Positions 32,303-45,201 of a DNA stretch of 64,000 nt are shown here, piece by piece; the first letter of the stretch is position 1; every line of letters begins with the position of its first letter. This DNA is from [Mycobacterium] crassicus (GTDB lineage: Bacteria; Actinomycetota; Actinomycetes; Mycobacteriales; Mycobacteriaceae): NCBI RefSeq assembly GCF_020181615.1, contig NZ_CP084029.1, positions 2,582,617-2,646,616 on the forward strand. The letters run 5' to 3'. The notes beneath the pieces were generated by a model, which worked only from the letters and a program-made list of their open reading frames with translations, was not told where the DNA came from and did no database searches. The position numbers and the translations under genes were made by a program.

Positions 32303-32677
32303 TCACACCTGGTCGGGCTTGTCCTGCGACTCTTGCGCGGCCATCGCTGCTTCAAGATCGAGGTCCTTGACCTGCTGGACGAGGTGCTCCAAGGCGGCGG
32401 GCGGCAGTGCGCCGGCCTGGTTGAACACCAGCTTGCCCTTCTTGAACGCCATCAGGGTGGGAATGGACCGGATCTCGGCTGCGGCGGCGAGCTGCTGCTC
32501 GGCCTCGGTGTCGACCTTGGCGAACACCACATCGGGGTGGTTCTCCGAGGCTGCCGCGAACGTCGGCGCGAACGATCGGCACGGCCCACACCAGGAAGCC
32601 CAGAAATCGACCAGCACGATGTCATTGCCGGCGATGGTTTCTTCGAATTGCGCTGAGGTCAGGTCTTTAGTTGCCAT
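32303..32677 (-). CDS. Thioredoxin
   Basis: The 124-residue protein has the classic active site WASWCGPCRSF and the cis-Pro motif IRSIPTLMAF, so it is a thiol-disulphide reductase of the cytosol. A charged C-terminal extension of about 15 residues (AAMAAQESQDKPDQV) exceeds the thioredoxin fold. It corresponds to M. tuberculosis Rv1471, which carries the misleading name trxB1 although it is a thioredoxin, not a reductase. The ATG at 32677 gives the normal length; an upstream extension to 32758 has no thioredoxin features. Confidence 0.92.
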   Translation of the reverse strand: MATKDLTSAQFEETIAGNDIVLVDFWASWCGPCRSFAPTFAAASENHPDVVFAKVDTEAEQQLAAAAEIRSIPTLMAFKKGKLVFNQAGALPPAALEHLVQQVKDLDLEAAMAAQESQDKPDQV

Positions 32678-32856
32678 GATTGGCCCAACGCCGGGGCATC
32701 CCCTGGTGTTCCCCGCCGCCACCGACCTGGGATAGAGCTGGTTACACAGCGCGCTCACAGCGCAGGGCTAGCTGGTCGCTAACTCCGCGGTCGACGGTGG
32801 TAGCACCGGTCCGGCGACGCCCGTCGCCGCCGCTTGTTGACGAACGGAGACCCCTG

Positions 32857-33507
32857 ATGGCCCCCAGCACACCTTCCCCGGCGATCCGCGCACTGACCGG
32901 CGCGGCGGCCCTCTTCGCAGGAGCCTTGTTCGTCCCCGCGTTGGCCCACGCGCAGGGCGACCACGTCGTCGGACCGGTCTCCTCGGTATCCGGCAACACC
33001 TTCGAGGTGGCCGGGTCGAGCGGCGTCGCCACTGTCGCGTTGACCGACAGCACCCGGATCCTCGAGTCGGTGCCCGCGCAACTCGGCGAGATCACCGCCG
33101 GTAGCTGCATCAAGGCCGGCGCCACCCCGGACAGCGCCCCCGCCGACAGCGGCGCCATCACCGCGAAGTTCGTCGCGATCACCACCGCGGTCGACGGCAA
33201 GTGCCCGGAGCGGCCGGCCGCGACGGCCGACGCCCCCGCACCGCCGGCGCACCACCGTGGGGTCCGCGGTGTCGTCGACTCCGTCTCCGGTGACACCCTG
33301 ACCGTCACCGGCGCGAACGGTCAGACCACCGTGACGGTCAACGACAGCACCCACTTCCGCCGGATGATCACGGTCAGCGCGCCGTCGATCAGCCCCGGAA
33401 AGTGTGCCGCCGCCCGCGGCGCCAAGGACGGCGAGGGTGTGCTGCAGGCGACCCGGGTCACCGTGTGGTCGGCCAATGGTGGCGACTGCCCGCAGCCGGG
33501 AGCCTGA
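32857..33507 (+). CDS. Secreted protein with DUF5666-like repeats
   Basis: The 216-residue protein has a signal peptide (about residues 1-32, ending LAHAQ). Two similar beta-rich units follow, each with the pattern GxVxSVSGxTxxVxGxxGxxTVxxxDSTxx (starting near residues 38 and 138), which resembles the DUF5666/OB-like repeat of bacterial surface proteins. Two Cys, one after each unit (GSCIK, GKCAAA), and others may form disulphides. The ATG at 32857 follows CGGAGA. There is no counterpart at this place in M. tuberculosis. The function is unknown. Confidence 0.75.
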   Translation: MAPSTPSPAIRALTGAAALFAGALFVPALAHAQGDHVVGPVSSVSGNTFEVAGSSGVATVALTDSTRILESVPAQLGEITAGSCIKAGATPDSAPADSGAITAKFVAITTAVDGKCPERPAATADAPAPPAHHRGVRGVVDSVSGDTLTVTGANGQTTVTVNDSTHFRRMITVSAPSISPGKCAAARGAKDGEGVLQATRVTVWSANGGDCPQPGA

Positions 33508-33557
33508 CGGCTTAAGCGTTACGCCACCCCGACCGCTCTCGCAGCGTCGGCTGTACA

Positions 33558-33582
33558 CCCCGGTGATGCGCCATCACCGGGG
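33558..33582. terminator. Perfect hairpin terminator between convergent genes
   Basis: CCCCGGTGATG at 33558-33568 pairs with CATCACCGGGG at 33572-33582 around a 3-nt loop, followed by TTT. It lies between the stops of the DUF5666-like gene and the thioesterase gene and can serve both. Confidence 0.85.
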
Positions 33583-33598
33583 TTTACTGGCGTCGGCC

Positions 33599-34405
33599 TC
33601 AGCTCACCACCAGTGTCTGCGTCGCCAAACCCGCTGTGCCCGTTTGATCGAAGACCGTGGTTTGCGTCATCGCGCCTCCCCCGCTTACCGCGGTGGTCCG
33701 CGAATCCAGGCCGATCCACTCGCCGACCGGATCGCGGTTCAGTACAACCGACACGTCGCAGTTGATCGCCGGGTGCTCAGACGGCGGTGCGCACACACTG
33801 ATCCCGCTACCGGAGTCGGCCACCACCAGCACCCGCTGCCACGGCGTCATCGGTTCGCCGTCGACCAGCGCCGCCCTCGACCGCGCCCAGCCGCGCGCCG
33901 GCCCGAATTCGGCGAAGCCGCCGCGCTCGAAGCGCCAGTCGATCGCCGACAGATACCCGTCTCGGTGCCAGCCTTCGGGAAACGCAGCGTCTCCGGCGGT
34001 GGCTTCCATGCCGCTGACTTCCCGCATCTCATGGTCCGGTGAGAACTGGTCCGGCGAGAACAGCGCGGGAAGCTCCGCCGCCACCGTAGCCACCCGCCAG
34101 GCCCGGGCGATGAGCACCGTGCGCTCCGCCGCGCACGCCGTCGCCTGCAGCAGCTCCACCCGCCGGCTTTGGCGAATGGATTCCACCGTGATCCGCAGCG
34201 GCGCAATCGGCACCGGGGTGAGGATGTCCACCGTCACCCGCGCCAACCGATGGCCACTGCGCGGCTGGTAGCGCTCGATCTGCCTGGCCAGCAGCGCCGA
34301 CGGCGGCCCGGCATGCTGGGCGTGCGGGCCCCACGGTCCCGCGGTCAGCGGCGAACTGTCGAACACGTCGAGGTCGGCCTGCGTGTAGAACGCTGGGGCA
34401 CCCAT
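33599..34405 (-). CDS. Acyl-CoA thioesterase-like double-hotdog protein
   Basis: The 268-residue protein is of the TesB-like thioesterase family: an N-terminal hotdog with PWGPHAQHAGPPSALLARQIE (typical HGGxPxALL-type segment), and a second hotdog ending AMTQTTVFDQTGTAGLATQTLVVS, where DxxG and the final strand are family features. It would hydrolyse acyl-CoA thioesters; the chain length preference cannot be read. The ATG at 34405 gives the natural length. It lies 20 bases downstream of the amidohydrolase on the same strand and is likely co-transcribed with it. Confidence 0.8.
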   Translation of the reverse strand: MGAPAFYTQADLDVFDSSPLTAGPWGPHAQHAGPPSALLARQIERYQPRSGHRLARVTVDILTPVPIAPLRITVESIRQSRRVELLQATACAAERTVLIARAWRVATVAAELPALFSPDQFSPDHEMREVSGMEATAGDAAFPEGWHRDGYLSAIDWRFERGGFAEFGPARGWARSRAALVDGEPMTPWQRVLVVADSGSGISVCAPPSEHPAINCDVSVVLNRDPVGEWIGLDSRTTAVSGGGAMTQTTVFDQTGTAGLATQTLVVS

Positions 34406-34425
34406 GGGTTGAAGGTTAGCGGGAG

Positions 34426-36159
34426 TTACCCCAACAGCTTCCCGTAGGTCTGGCGCCCCATCAGATACGTCGCCTCGACCGCCACGTCGCGCAGCTCGCC
34501 CGGCGGAACACGTCGCGGATTGGCCGACAGCACAACCATATCGGCGTACTTGCCGGCTTCGAGGCTGCCGATCTCGGTGTCCAACCGCAGCTGCCAGGCG
34601 GCGTTCAAGGTCTGCGCCCTGATCGCGGCGTCGATGCCGATCCGCTGCTCGGGGGCCAGCACCCGGCCGCTGCCCTTGGCGACCCGGTTGACCGCGGTGG
34701 CGATGTTGCCGATCGGGTCGGGCGGGGTAACGGTGCCGTCGTTGTGGAATGACAACCGCAGCCCGGCATCCAGCGCGGAGCGCGCCGACATCCACCGCGC
34801 TCCGTACTCGGGTCCGAACAGCTTGTCCACCAGCACTTCTCCCCAGTAGTAGATGTGCTCGATGAACAGGCTCGGGGTGACCCCCAGTTTCGCCGCACGG
34901 GCGAACTGGTCGGGCCGCATGGCGCCGACATGTTCGAGGCGGGGCCGCAGGGCCGGCGGCACCTGCGCCTGCTCGAATGCGTCGAGTACGACGTCGATGG
35001 CGGCATCGCCGTGCACGTGGCAGGACACCTGCCAGCGCTGATTGATGAAAGCCGTTGTCAGCGCCTGGATCTGCTCGGGGCTGTAGTTCATGCCGCCGCG
35101 ATGCCCGGGTCCCAGTCCCATACCCGCCGTGGTCGCGTTGGTCAGGTACGGGAAGGTGGTGAAGATGTTGCCCTGCCAGGGCGATCCGTCAGCCCAGATC
35201 TTCATCCCGATCTTGTCGAACAGCACATCCGCTCCGGCCCGCTTGCCACGGACGTTCTTCGGGTCGTCAGCCAGCTCCGGCGTGCCGATCTCGTAGGCGC
35301 GCACCCGCACCGCGCAGTCCGGCTGCGCGGCGAGTTTGGTGAACACCTCGGACTGGGTCCGTGCGTCGTACGAATGCTCGGTGGCGGTCGCGATACCCGC
35401 CCGGGCCAGTTGCGAGTAGGCCCAGCGCAGGTTGTCACCTGCGTTGGCCATGATGGCGCCGGAGAACGGCGCCGTCAGCGCCATCAGGGCCGCTGCTTCG
35501 CGCACCTCACCGGTCAACTGCCCGTCGGGCCCGCGCATGAACTGCGCACCGGGCGGGTTGGGGGTGGTTTTGGTGATGCCGGCCGCGGTGAACGCAGCGG
35601 TGTTGCCATAGGCGGCGTGCCCGCTGTTGGTGATGATCACGACGGGATTGTTCGGCGCCAGGCGGTCCAGTTCGGTGCGGGTGAACGGCTTCAGGCCGGT
35701 CTGCAGCAGGGGGTCGACCCCGTTGAGCAGGATCTGCTGCCCCTTCGGGGTGTCGGCAACCACCTCGGTGAGCCTGCTGAACACCCCGCCGGCAGTCGAC
35801 ACCGTGAACGGCCGCACGTCGACGGCAGGCGGAGCCAGCGTGGTTCCCATCTCGAACGGATGGCTGTGGGGTTCCACGAACGCCGGTAGCAGCGCCCTGC
35901 CCCGCAGGTCGACGACGGTGGTGCCGGACCCGCGCAGCCGCATGACGTCCTCGGCGGTGCCGACCTGGCTGATCCGCCCGCCGGTGACCGCGAGCGCTTC
36001 GGCCTCAGGAGCCCCGGGGGCCACCGTCACCACCGGGCCGCCGACGAAAATGGTGTCGGCCCCCGGCCCGTGGCGCCCGCATGCGGCAAGTCCGCCGGCC
36101 GCGGTTCCGGCTGCCGCCGCCACCATGCCGGCCATGAACCGTCGCCTGCTCGTTACCAC
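34426..36159 (-). CDS. Exported amidohydrolase 3 (YtcJ-like), Tat/lipoprotein type
   Basis: The 577-residue metal hydrolase starts with a Tat motif SRRRFMAG and a hydrophobic stretch ending LAAC at residue 26, a lipobox, so it is probably a Tat-exported lipoprotein anchored outside. Metal-binding motifs of the family are PAFVEPHSHPFE (HxH), CHVHGDAAID and the late SFHNDGTVTPP Asp. YtcJ-type enzymes hydrolyse amide or related bonds of small molecules, with unknown substrates. The start is GTG at 36159. It is followed 20 bases on by a thioesterase gene. Confidence 0.85.
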   Translation of the reverse strand: MVTSRRRFMAGMVAAAAGTAAGGLAACGRHGPGADTIFVGGPVVTVAPGAPEAEALAVTGGRISQVGTAEDVMRLRGSGTTVVDLRGRALLPAFVEPHSHPFEMGTTLAPPAVDVRPFTVSTAGGVFSRLTEVVADTPKGQQILLNGVDPLLQTGLKPFTRTELDRLAPNNPVVIITNSGHAAYGNTAAFTAAGITKTTPNPPGAQFMRGPDGQLTGEVREAAALMALTAPFSGAIMANAGDNLRWAYSQLARAGIATATEHSYDARTQSEVFTKLAAQPDCAVRVRAYEIGTPELADDPKNVRGKRAGADVLFDKIGMKIWADGSPWQGNIFTTFPYLTNATTAGMGLGPGHRGGMNYSPEQIQALTTAFINQRWQVSCHVHGDAAIDVVLDAFEQAQVPPALRPRLEHVGAMRPDQFARAAKLGVTPSLFIEHIYYWGEVLVDKLFGPEYGARWMSARSALDAGLRLSFHNDGTVTPPDPIGNIATAVNRVAKGSGRVLAPEQRIGIDAAIRAQTLNAAWQLRLDTEIGSLEAGKYADMVVLSANPRRVPPGELRDVAVEATYLMGRQTYGKLLG

Positions 36160-36243
36160 CGTGTCCGCTCTTCCTCAGTCGCAGTCACGCGACGAGTATG
36201 GCAGCGACGGTGACGCCGCCGCCCCGCTACCCGACGACGCGGC

Positions 36244-38490
36244 CTATCCCGCCGCGGCGGGACGGATCACGACACTGACGGTGCTCGCACCGGTATCGGA
36301 GGCGATGACCAGTTGGCCGGCGCCGGGGCTCGATACGACATGCCCGCCGTTGACGCTGACCTGATAGCCGTTCGGGTATTGAATACCAGGCACCGCGATC
36401 GTGGTGTGTGAGCCCGCCGCGAAGGCGCCCGAGCCGTCCGCCCGGTCGATGAGGTAACTGAATTGGAAGGTTCCGGTAGCAGCGTCATACGACCACGACG
36501 TCGGGGTGCCGGCCACCAGCTCCGGATAAGGCTGGGTCAGGGTTTCCAACTTGGCGTAGTCCACGTTGTCACCGACCGGCGGTCGGCCCGGATCGACCAC
36601 GATGCCTTCATGTTCCGGGTTGCCGGTGATATCGGCTTGACCGGTATAAGCCCAGTAGGTCCATCCGACCATGCCCTTGTCGGCGGCTTGCTGGGTGAGG
36701 CTCGTGTAGCCGATGTTGTCGGCGCCACCCATCTCCGACATGAACATCGGGATACCGTGCGCACCGGCGTAGTTCTTGGCGTTGTCCACGATCATGTTGA
36801 GGTATTGGTCGCACGCGACGCCGAAGATGCAGTAGTCATGGAAGGCGAAGACGGCGTGCGAGTCGTCGATCGCGCCGAGATGGGTGGGTATCCCCTCGTT
36901 GAACAGAACGTTGGGTTCGAAGTAGATCGGTGCGGTCGGATCGACCGAACGGATCGCTGAGGCGATCTGGTTGTAGAAGGGCGTCATCATCTGCTGATCG
37001 AAATGCGGATTGCCCAGCACCGTCGACAGCCACGTCGAGCCCTGCCACGGCTCGTTGATGATCTCGTAGCCGGCCACGTTCGGATCGCCCTTGAAATAGT
37101 TCGCCACATGTTGATACATCAGCGCATAGTGATTCTGCAGACCGATGCCGTCGGGGGCTTTCTCGTTCCACCAGAACGCATCCCAGGCACGGTTCATCGC
37201 GGGATTCAGTGCGTAGTTGATTCCGAATGCGATGTCGGGGTTGGGCAGCCCGCCGGTCTGCGTCGCCCACTCGGGCGCACCCTCGCCGCGGAACACGCTG
37301 CTGTAGTCGTCCTGGTGCATGTCGATGATGCTGACGATGCCGTGGCGGGCCAATGTCTGCACCGTCGCGTTCACCGAGTCCAGGTAGGCGTAGTTGATCA
37401 CCCCAGGCTGGGGTTCGACACCAGCCCAGATGACGCCCACCCGTACCGCATTGAAGCCGTTGGCTGCCAGGAACGCCGCGTCTTCGTCATTGAACCCGCC
37501 AGCGCCCGGCTCGTACGGCGCGATCTTGTACATCTGGTTGACCCCGTGCAGGATCACCACCTTGCCGTCGCTGTCGGTCAGCCACGATCCCGACGTGGTC
37601 AGTCCCGCGCCACTGGTGGGCGGTCCACTGTCCAACGTACCGAAATGTCCTGCCGCACCATGGATTCCCATCGGGCCTCCAACGCCACCGGCCCCGCCCA
37701 ACGCCGGCAGACCCCATGCGGTGTCGCCGTCACCGGCATTGCCACCATCGCCGCCGCGGCCGAACAGGCCCAGCGCGTCACCGCCGTCTCCGCCATTGCC
37801 ACCGCTGCCGCCCACCCCGCCATGACCACCGATTCCGAACAGCCAGCCGTCACCGGAACCGCCGGCACCACCGGCGCTGCCGGCACCGCCGCTACCGCCG
37901 GCGCCACCGATACCCATCAGCCAGCCACCGGCACCACCGTGACCGCCGACTGTCCCAACCCCACTAGCACCACCATCGCCACCGGCGCCACCGTTGCCGA
38001 ACAGCCCGGCGTCGCCACCATTGCCACCGGCCAGACCCGGATAGGCACTGTCCCAACCCGCACCGCCATCACCGAACAACCAACCCCCGGCACCACCGCT
38101 CGGGGTCGTCTCGGTCCCATCGGCCCCATCACCGATCAAACCCCGCCCGGTCAACAACACAAACGGAGCATTGATGGCCTCATTGACCTGGCTGCCGAAA
38201 TCACTGTGAATCCAGTCCGAGATCAACCCATGCAACGGCAGGTAGAGGTACTGCTCCAACAGCGCCGCCGGATCGACCACACCGCCGGCCGCCGGCCCCG
38301 GATCGAACCATCCCGCCAAATCCACCCCAGCCACCGCCACGCCGGGATCGACCGGCGCCACCACGGGCGCAACCAGCTCGGAAAACCAATCCGCATCGAA
38401 CAGATCCGCCCGCGCCGACGGCGCCACCAGCAACGGCACCGCCCCCAGGGCCACGCTCAAACCCGCCAACCGCGCACGGTGACCAATCAT
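36244..38490 (-). CDS. Secreted PGRS-linked glycoside hydrolase family 5 protein
   Basis: The 748-residue protein has a Sec signal peptide (residues 1-28, LLVAPSARA), a ~90-residue leader with no PE domain, and the motif [16 protein letters not shown] like the GRPLIGNG boundary of PE_PGRS proteins. It continues with a ~165-residue PGRS region of GGAGG/GGNGG repeats and blocks such as [10 protein letters not shown], and then a GH5 catalytic domain. The GH5 acid is in [10 protein letters not shown] and the nucleophile in [17 protein letters not shown] and IIDMHQDDY fit the endoglycoceramidase/cellulase subtype. A beta-rich C-terminal domain closes it. The ATG at 38490 follows GAGGAGGG. The expected reaction is hydrolysis of beta-glucosidic bonds in a polymer or glycolipid. 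Confidence 0.85.
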   Translation of the reverse strand: MIGHRARLAGLSVALGAVPLLVAPSARADLFDADWFSELVAPVVAPVDPGVAVAGVDLAGWFDPGPAAGGVVDPAALLEQYLYLPLHGLISDWIHSDFGSQVNEAINAPFVLLTGRGLIGDGADGTETTPSGGAGGWLFGDGGAGWDSAYPGLAGGNGGDAGLFGNGGAGGDGGASGVGTVGGHGGAGGWLMGIGGAGGSGGAGSAGGAGGSGDGWLFGIGGHGGVGGSGGNGGDGGDALGLFGRGGDGGNAGDGDTAWGLPALGGAGGVGGPMGIHGAAGHFGTLDSGPPTSGAGLTTSGSWLTDSDGKVVILHGVNQMYKIAPYEPGAGGFNDEDAAFLAANGFNAVRVGVIWAGVEPQPGVINYAYLDSVNATVQTLARHGIVSIIDMHQDDYSSVFRGEGAPEWATQTGGLPNPDIAFGINYALNPAMNRAWDAFWWNEKAPDGIGLQNHYALMYQHVANYFKGDPNVAGYEIINEPWQGSTWLSTVLGNPHFDQQMMTPFYNQIASAIRSVDPTAPIYFEPNVLFNEGIPTHLGAIDDSHAVFAFHDYCIFGVACDQYLNMIVDNAKNYAGAHGIPMFMSEMGGADNIGYTSLTQQAADKGMVGWTYWAYTGQADITGNPEHEGIVVDPGRPPVGDNVDYAKLETLTQPYPELVAGTPTSWSYDAATGTFQFSYLIDRADGSGAFAAGSHTTIAVPGIQYPNGYQVSVNGGHVVSSPGAGQLVIASDTGASTVSVVIRPAAAG

Positions 38491-38749
38491 CCGGGCCAAT
38501 CCCTCCTCAAGGCCGAATCGGTAAATTAACACACGCTGAGTCGCATTTGGGAGACATTAAGACGCAGATGGGCGAATCAAGTCGAGGGTGCCGAACCACA
38601 GCGGCCGAATCCCCTGGTCTCGTCCTTGTTATCGCCGCGGAGGTCTACCTCTGGTCGACTGATTGCACGCAAAGTCCCGCGAATATGCAAGCAGGCCCTG
38701 AACAGGTGGCCCGGGCACCTACCCAGGCGACTGAAGCAACGCGGCAGAG

Positions 38750-39562
38750 TCAGGTCAGGTCGTCGTGGTCACCGCGCACCCAGGCGGTATGGCGGTCAGC
38801 GGAGAACCGGACCGCTGCCACCGCGTCGGCATCGATGGTGTTCGCGTGCAGCCCGTAGATGCGATCGAAGCGCAGTTCGGTCAGCGACTCGGCCATCCGT
38901 TGCACGACCGTGCCAGACAGCGGGATCCGATTCGGATAGTTGCGCAAGAAGGCCACCGTCCGTCGGTCCGGATTGGGGAAGATGGTGTCACCGACGAGCA
39001 GCACGCCGCGCCCATCAGCGCCGTCGGCCCAGCAGGCCACCGCGCTGCCGGGAAAATGCCCGCCCACCCGGACCACGGTCAGGGTCGGGGCCAACTCGAG
39101 GACGTCCGTCCAATGCGTGATCACCGGGTCCGGCCGCATCACCCACCGCGCATCCGCGGCGTTGACGTACACCGGTACCCCGCCGAGTCGGTGGCTCCAC
39201 TCCACCTGCGCGCCGAACATGTGCGGGTGGCTGGCGACGATGCCGAGCACCGGTCCGCGCTCGATCACTGCGGCCACCGCGGCGTCGTCGACGAACCCCG
39301 ACGGGTCCCACAGCACACTGCCATCCGCAGTGCACACCAACTTGCCCAGCTGGCCGATGCCCAGCGGCGGGTCGCTGCCGATCCCGATCAGCCCGGGCTC
39401 CAGCACGGTGACCGTGGATCGGACGCCCTCTGCGGCCAACCCATCGAGCGTGGCCCACTGCTGACCGTCGGCCGGCACCCATTGGCGGTCGTCCGCGCAG
39501 ATCGCACAGACGTCCGGCGTCGCGTCGTGCTCAACGCCGCATGTCCTGCACAGCCAGAACAT
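38750..39562 (-). CDS. MBL-fold hydrolase with N-terminal zinc ribbon
   Basis: The 270-residue protein begins with a rubredoxin-like CxxC...CxxC ribbon (LCRTCGVEHDATPDVCAICAD), then a metallo-beta-lactamase-like domain. In it SHPHMFG and GGHFPGS could carry metal-binding His, and LLVGDTIFP the bridging Asp. The canonical HxHxDH is reduced to HPH, so it may be a divergent enzyme or use fewer metals. It starts 14 bases after sufT on the same strand, so it is probably the last gene of the suf operon. M. tuberculosis has no such gene there. The substrate is unknown. Confidence 0.75.
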   Translation of the reverse strand: MFWLCRTCGVEHDATPDVCAICADDRQWVPADGQQWATLDGLAAEGVRSTVTVLEPGLIGIGSDPPLGIGQLGKLVCTADGSVLWDPSGFVDDAAVAAVIERGPVLGIVASHPHMFGAQVEWSHRLGGVPVYVNAADARWVMRPDPVITHWTDVLELAPTLTVVRVGGHFPGSAVACWADGADGRGVLLVGDTIFPNPDRRTVAFLRNYPNRIPLSGTVVQRMAESLTELRFDRIYGLHANTIDADAVAAVRFSADRHTAWVRGDHDDLT

Positions 39563-39576
39563 GCCGCCGGCTCGGC

Positions 39577-39918
39577 TCAGACGGTGAAGCCGACGGCGCG
39601 CATCATCTCGCGGCCCTCGTCGGTGATCTTGTCCGGTCCCCAGGCCGGCTCCCAGACCCAGGTGAGGTCGAGCGACTTGACCAGACCGGCACCCACGGTC
39701 GCGTTCTCGACCTGCTCGGCGATCATGTCCTGCAGCGGGCAGGCCGGCGAAGTCAGCGTCATGTTGACCACGGCGGCGGCACCGTCCTCGTCCTGCCGAA
39801 TCGACAGGTCGTACACCAGACCCAGGTCCATGACGTTGATGCCGATCTCGGGGTCGATCACGTCGTGCATCGACTCCTCGACCTCGGCCAGCAACTCCTC
39901 CGGTGCGGTTTCGCTCAT
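39577..39918 (-). CDS. sufT: SufT/DUF59 iron-sulphur maturation protein
   Basis: The 113-residue protein is a MIP18/PaaD-like (DUF59) protein: VIDPEIGINVMDLGLVYDL and LTSPACPLQDMI with the conserved Cys. SufT-type proteins help load Fe-S clusters into target proteins. The ATG at 39918 overlaps the sufU TGA (ATGA), so translation is coupled. It matches M. tuberculosis Rv1466. Confidence 0.93.
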   Translation of the reverse strand: MSETAPEELLAEVEESMHDVIDPEIGINVMDLGLVYDLSIRQDEDGAAAVVNMTLTSPACPLQDMIAEQVENATVGAGLVKSLDLTWVWEPAWGPDKITDEGREMMRAVGFTV

Positions 39919-40412
39919 TGCTTCATCTCCTGAGTTGTCACACTGACGGACGCCAGCGCGTGTTCTTCTGTATTCGCGAGCGCCTGCGCCAGCGCGTCCT
40001 TGAACGCCATCCAGCCGAGCAGCGCGCACTTGACCCGCGCCGGGTACTTGGCCACCCCGGCGAACGCGACACCGTCGCCGAGCACCTCCTCGTCGCCCTC
40101 GACGGTCCCCCGCGACGAGATCATCTCGTGGAACGCGTCGAACTTCGACAAGGCCTGCGGCACAGTCAATCCGATCACCTCGGAGGCCAGCACCGAGGTC
40201 GCCGCCTGCGAGATCGAGCAGCCCTGGCCGTCATAGGAGATGTCGTCGACCTGCGTGCCGTCGACCGACAGCGCCACTCGCAGCGTCAGCTCGTCGCCGC
40301 AGGTGGGGTTGACGTGGTGCACCTCGGCGCCGAAGGGCTCGCGCAGGCCGCGATGCTGCGGATGCTTGTAGTGATCGAGGATCACTTCCTGGTAGAACTG
40401 CTCCAGCCGCAT
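39915..40412 (-). CDS. sufU: SufU iron-sulphur scaffold/sulphur-transfer protein
   Basis: The 165-residue protein has the three conserved Cys of SufU in NPTCGDE, GQGCSISQA and RVKCALLGW, with the conserved Asp beside the first Cys for zinc. It accepts persulphide from SufS. It starts 3 bases after sufS and overlaps sufT. It matches M. tuberculosis Rv1465. Confidence 0.95.
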   Translation of the reverse strand: MRLEQFYQEVILDHYKHPQHRGLREPFGAEVHHVNPTCGDELTLRVALSVDGTQVDDISYDGQGCSISQAATSVLASEVIGLTVPQALSKFDAFHEMISSRGTVEGDEEVLGDGVAFAGVAKYPARVKCALLGWMAFKDALAQALANTEEHALASVSVTTQEMKQ

Positions 40413-40415
40413 GTC

Positions 40416-42469
<2,054 letters not shown>

Positions 42470-42504
42470 TGCTGATTCGCGTCCTTAAGTCTTTGCGTTC
42501 GGGA

Positions 42505-43685
42505 TTACTGGTTCTCGGTGACGGCGAGCTCACGCTCGACGGCCTCGGTGAGGCGCTCCTGCACGAACGGCACGGGGATCTTGGAGATGATCTCGCCGAA
42601 GAATCCCCGCACGATCAGGCGTCGGGCCGCCTCTTCCGGGATACCGCGGGCCTGCAGATAGAACAGCTGCAGGTCGTCGAATCGCCCGGTCGCGCTGGCG
42701 TGGCCGGCCTGGACGATCTCGCCGGTCTCGATCTCCAAGTTGGGAATCGAGTCCGCCCGGGCGCCGTCGGCCAGCACCAGGTTGCGGTTCACCTCGAATG
42801 TGTCGGTGCCGACGCCCGTCGCGCGGATCAACACATCCCCCACCCAGACGGTGTGAGCGTCGGGAAGTGCGGAGTCCGGGTCGCCCTGGAGCGCACCCTT
42901 GTAGAGCACATTGGAGCGACAGTTGGGCTGGCTGTGGTCGACCAGCAGACGCGATTCCAGGTGTTGGCCGTCGTCGGCGAAGTACAGGCCGAGCAGCTCG
43001 GCGTCACCGCCCTGCCCGTCGAACCGGACCCGCCCGGTCAGCCGCACCAACTCGCCGCCCAGCTGGATCGCGCTGTGGCGCAGCACCGCGTCCTTGCCCA
43101 GTGCCGCGTGGTGCATGGTGACGTGCACCAAGTCGTCGTCGGCGTCGGCGATCCACACGACCGTCAGCTGCGCTGCGTTACCCACGACGAATTCGACGTT
43201 GTCGGCGTACGTTCCGCTGCCGCGGACGTCGATGACGACCGTGGCGCGGGACAGTTCCTCAGCGCGCACCTGCAGGTGACCGTAGGACACCGAGCCCGCG
43301 CCCGGGCCGGTCACGGTGATCTGGATGGGTTCCTCGACGCTGGTGTCCTTGGGCACGGTGACCACGGTGGCCTCACGAAACGCCGAGAAGGCCTGGGCGG
43401 CGACCCGGTCGGCGGGCACACCCGCGGCGCCCAGCCGGTCGTCGCCGCGTTGCACGGTCTCGGCCCGCACGCCGTCGTGGGCTGCGACCTCGATCATGGC
43501 GGTCGCGTCGGCGACCGCCGAACCGTCGTGCAGGCCGCGCAGCCGGCGCAGCGGGGTGAATCGCCACGCCTCGTCGCGGCCGTGCGGCACCTCGAAGGCC
43601 TCCACGTCGAACGAGGTGAATGCGGTGCCCTTGTTGACGCCTTCGGCTGCCTCGGTGAGGTTGGCGCCGGAAACAGAGGTCGTCA

Positions 43686-43686
<1 letters not shown>
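42505..43686 (-). CDS. sufD: SufD scaffold subunit
   Basis: The 393-residue beta-helix protein of the SufB/SufD family has the C-terminal SATGRFDDLQLFYLQARGIP segment typical of the pair. The GTG at 43686 shares its G with the sufB TAG, so the two scaffold subunits are co-translated. Confidence 0.96.
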
Positions 43687-45134
<1,448 letters not shown>

Positions 45135-45201
45135 GGTGACGCTCCTTCAATGCTCGTCATGGCTTCGGTGCAGTCGGTGCACCGAACGTTTATCGGTGCT
45201 G

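Noticed and set aside
37680-38110. Short repeated units that could be taken for a CRISPR or minisatellite array
   Set aside because: The units are degenerate GGx codons of the PGRS region in an open coding frame, with no conserved spacer-repeat pattern.
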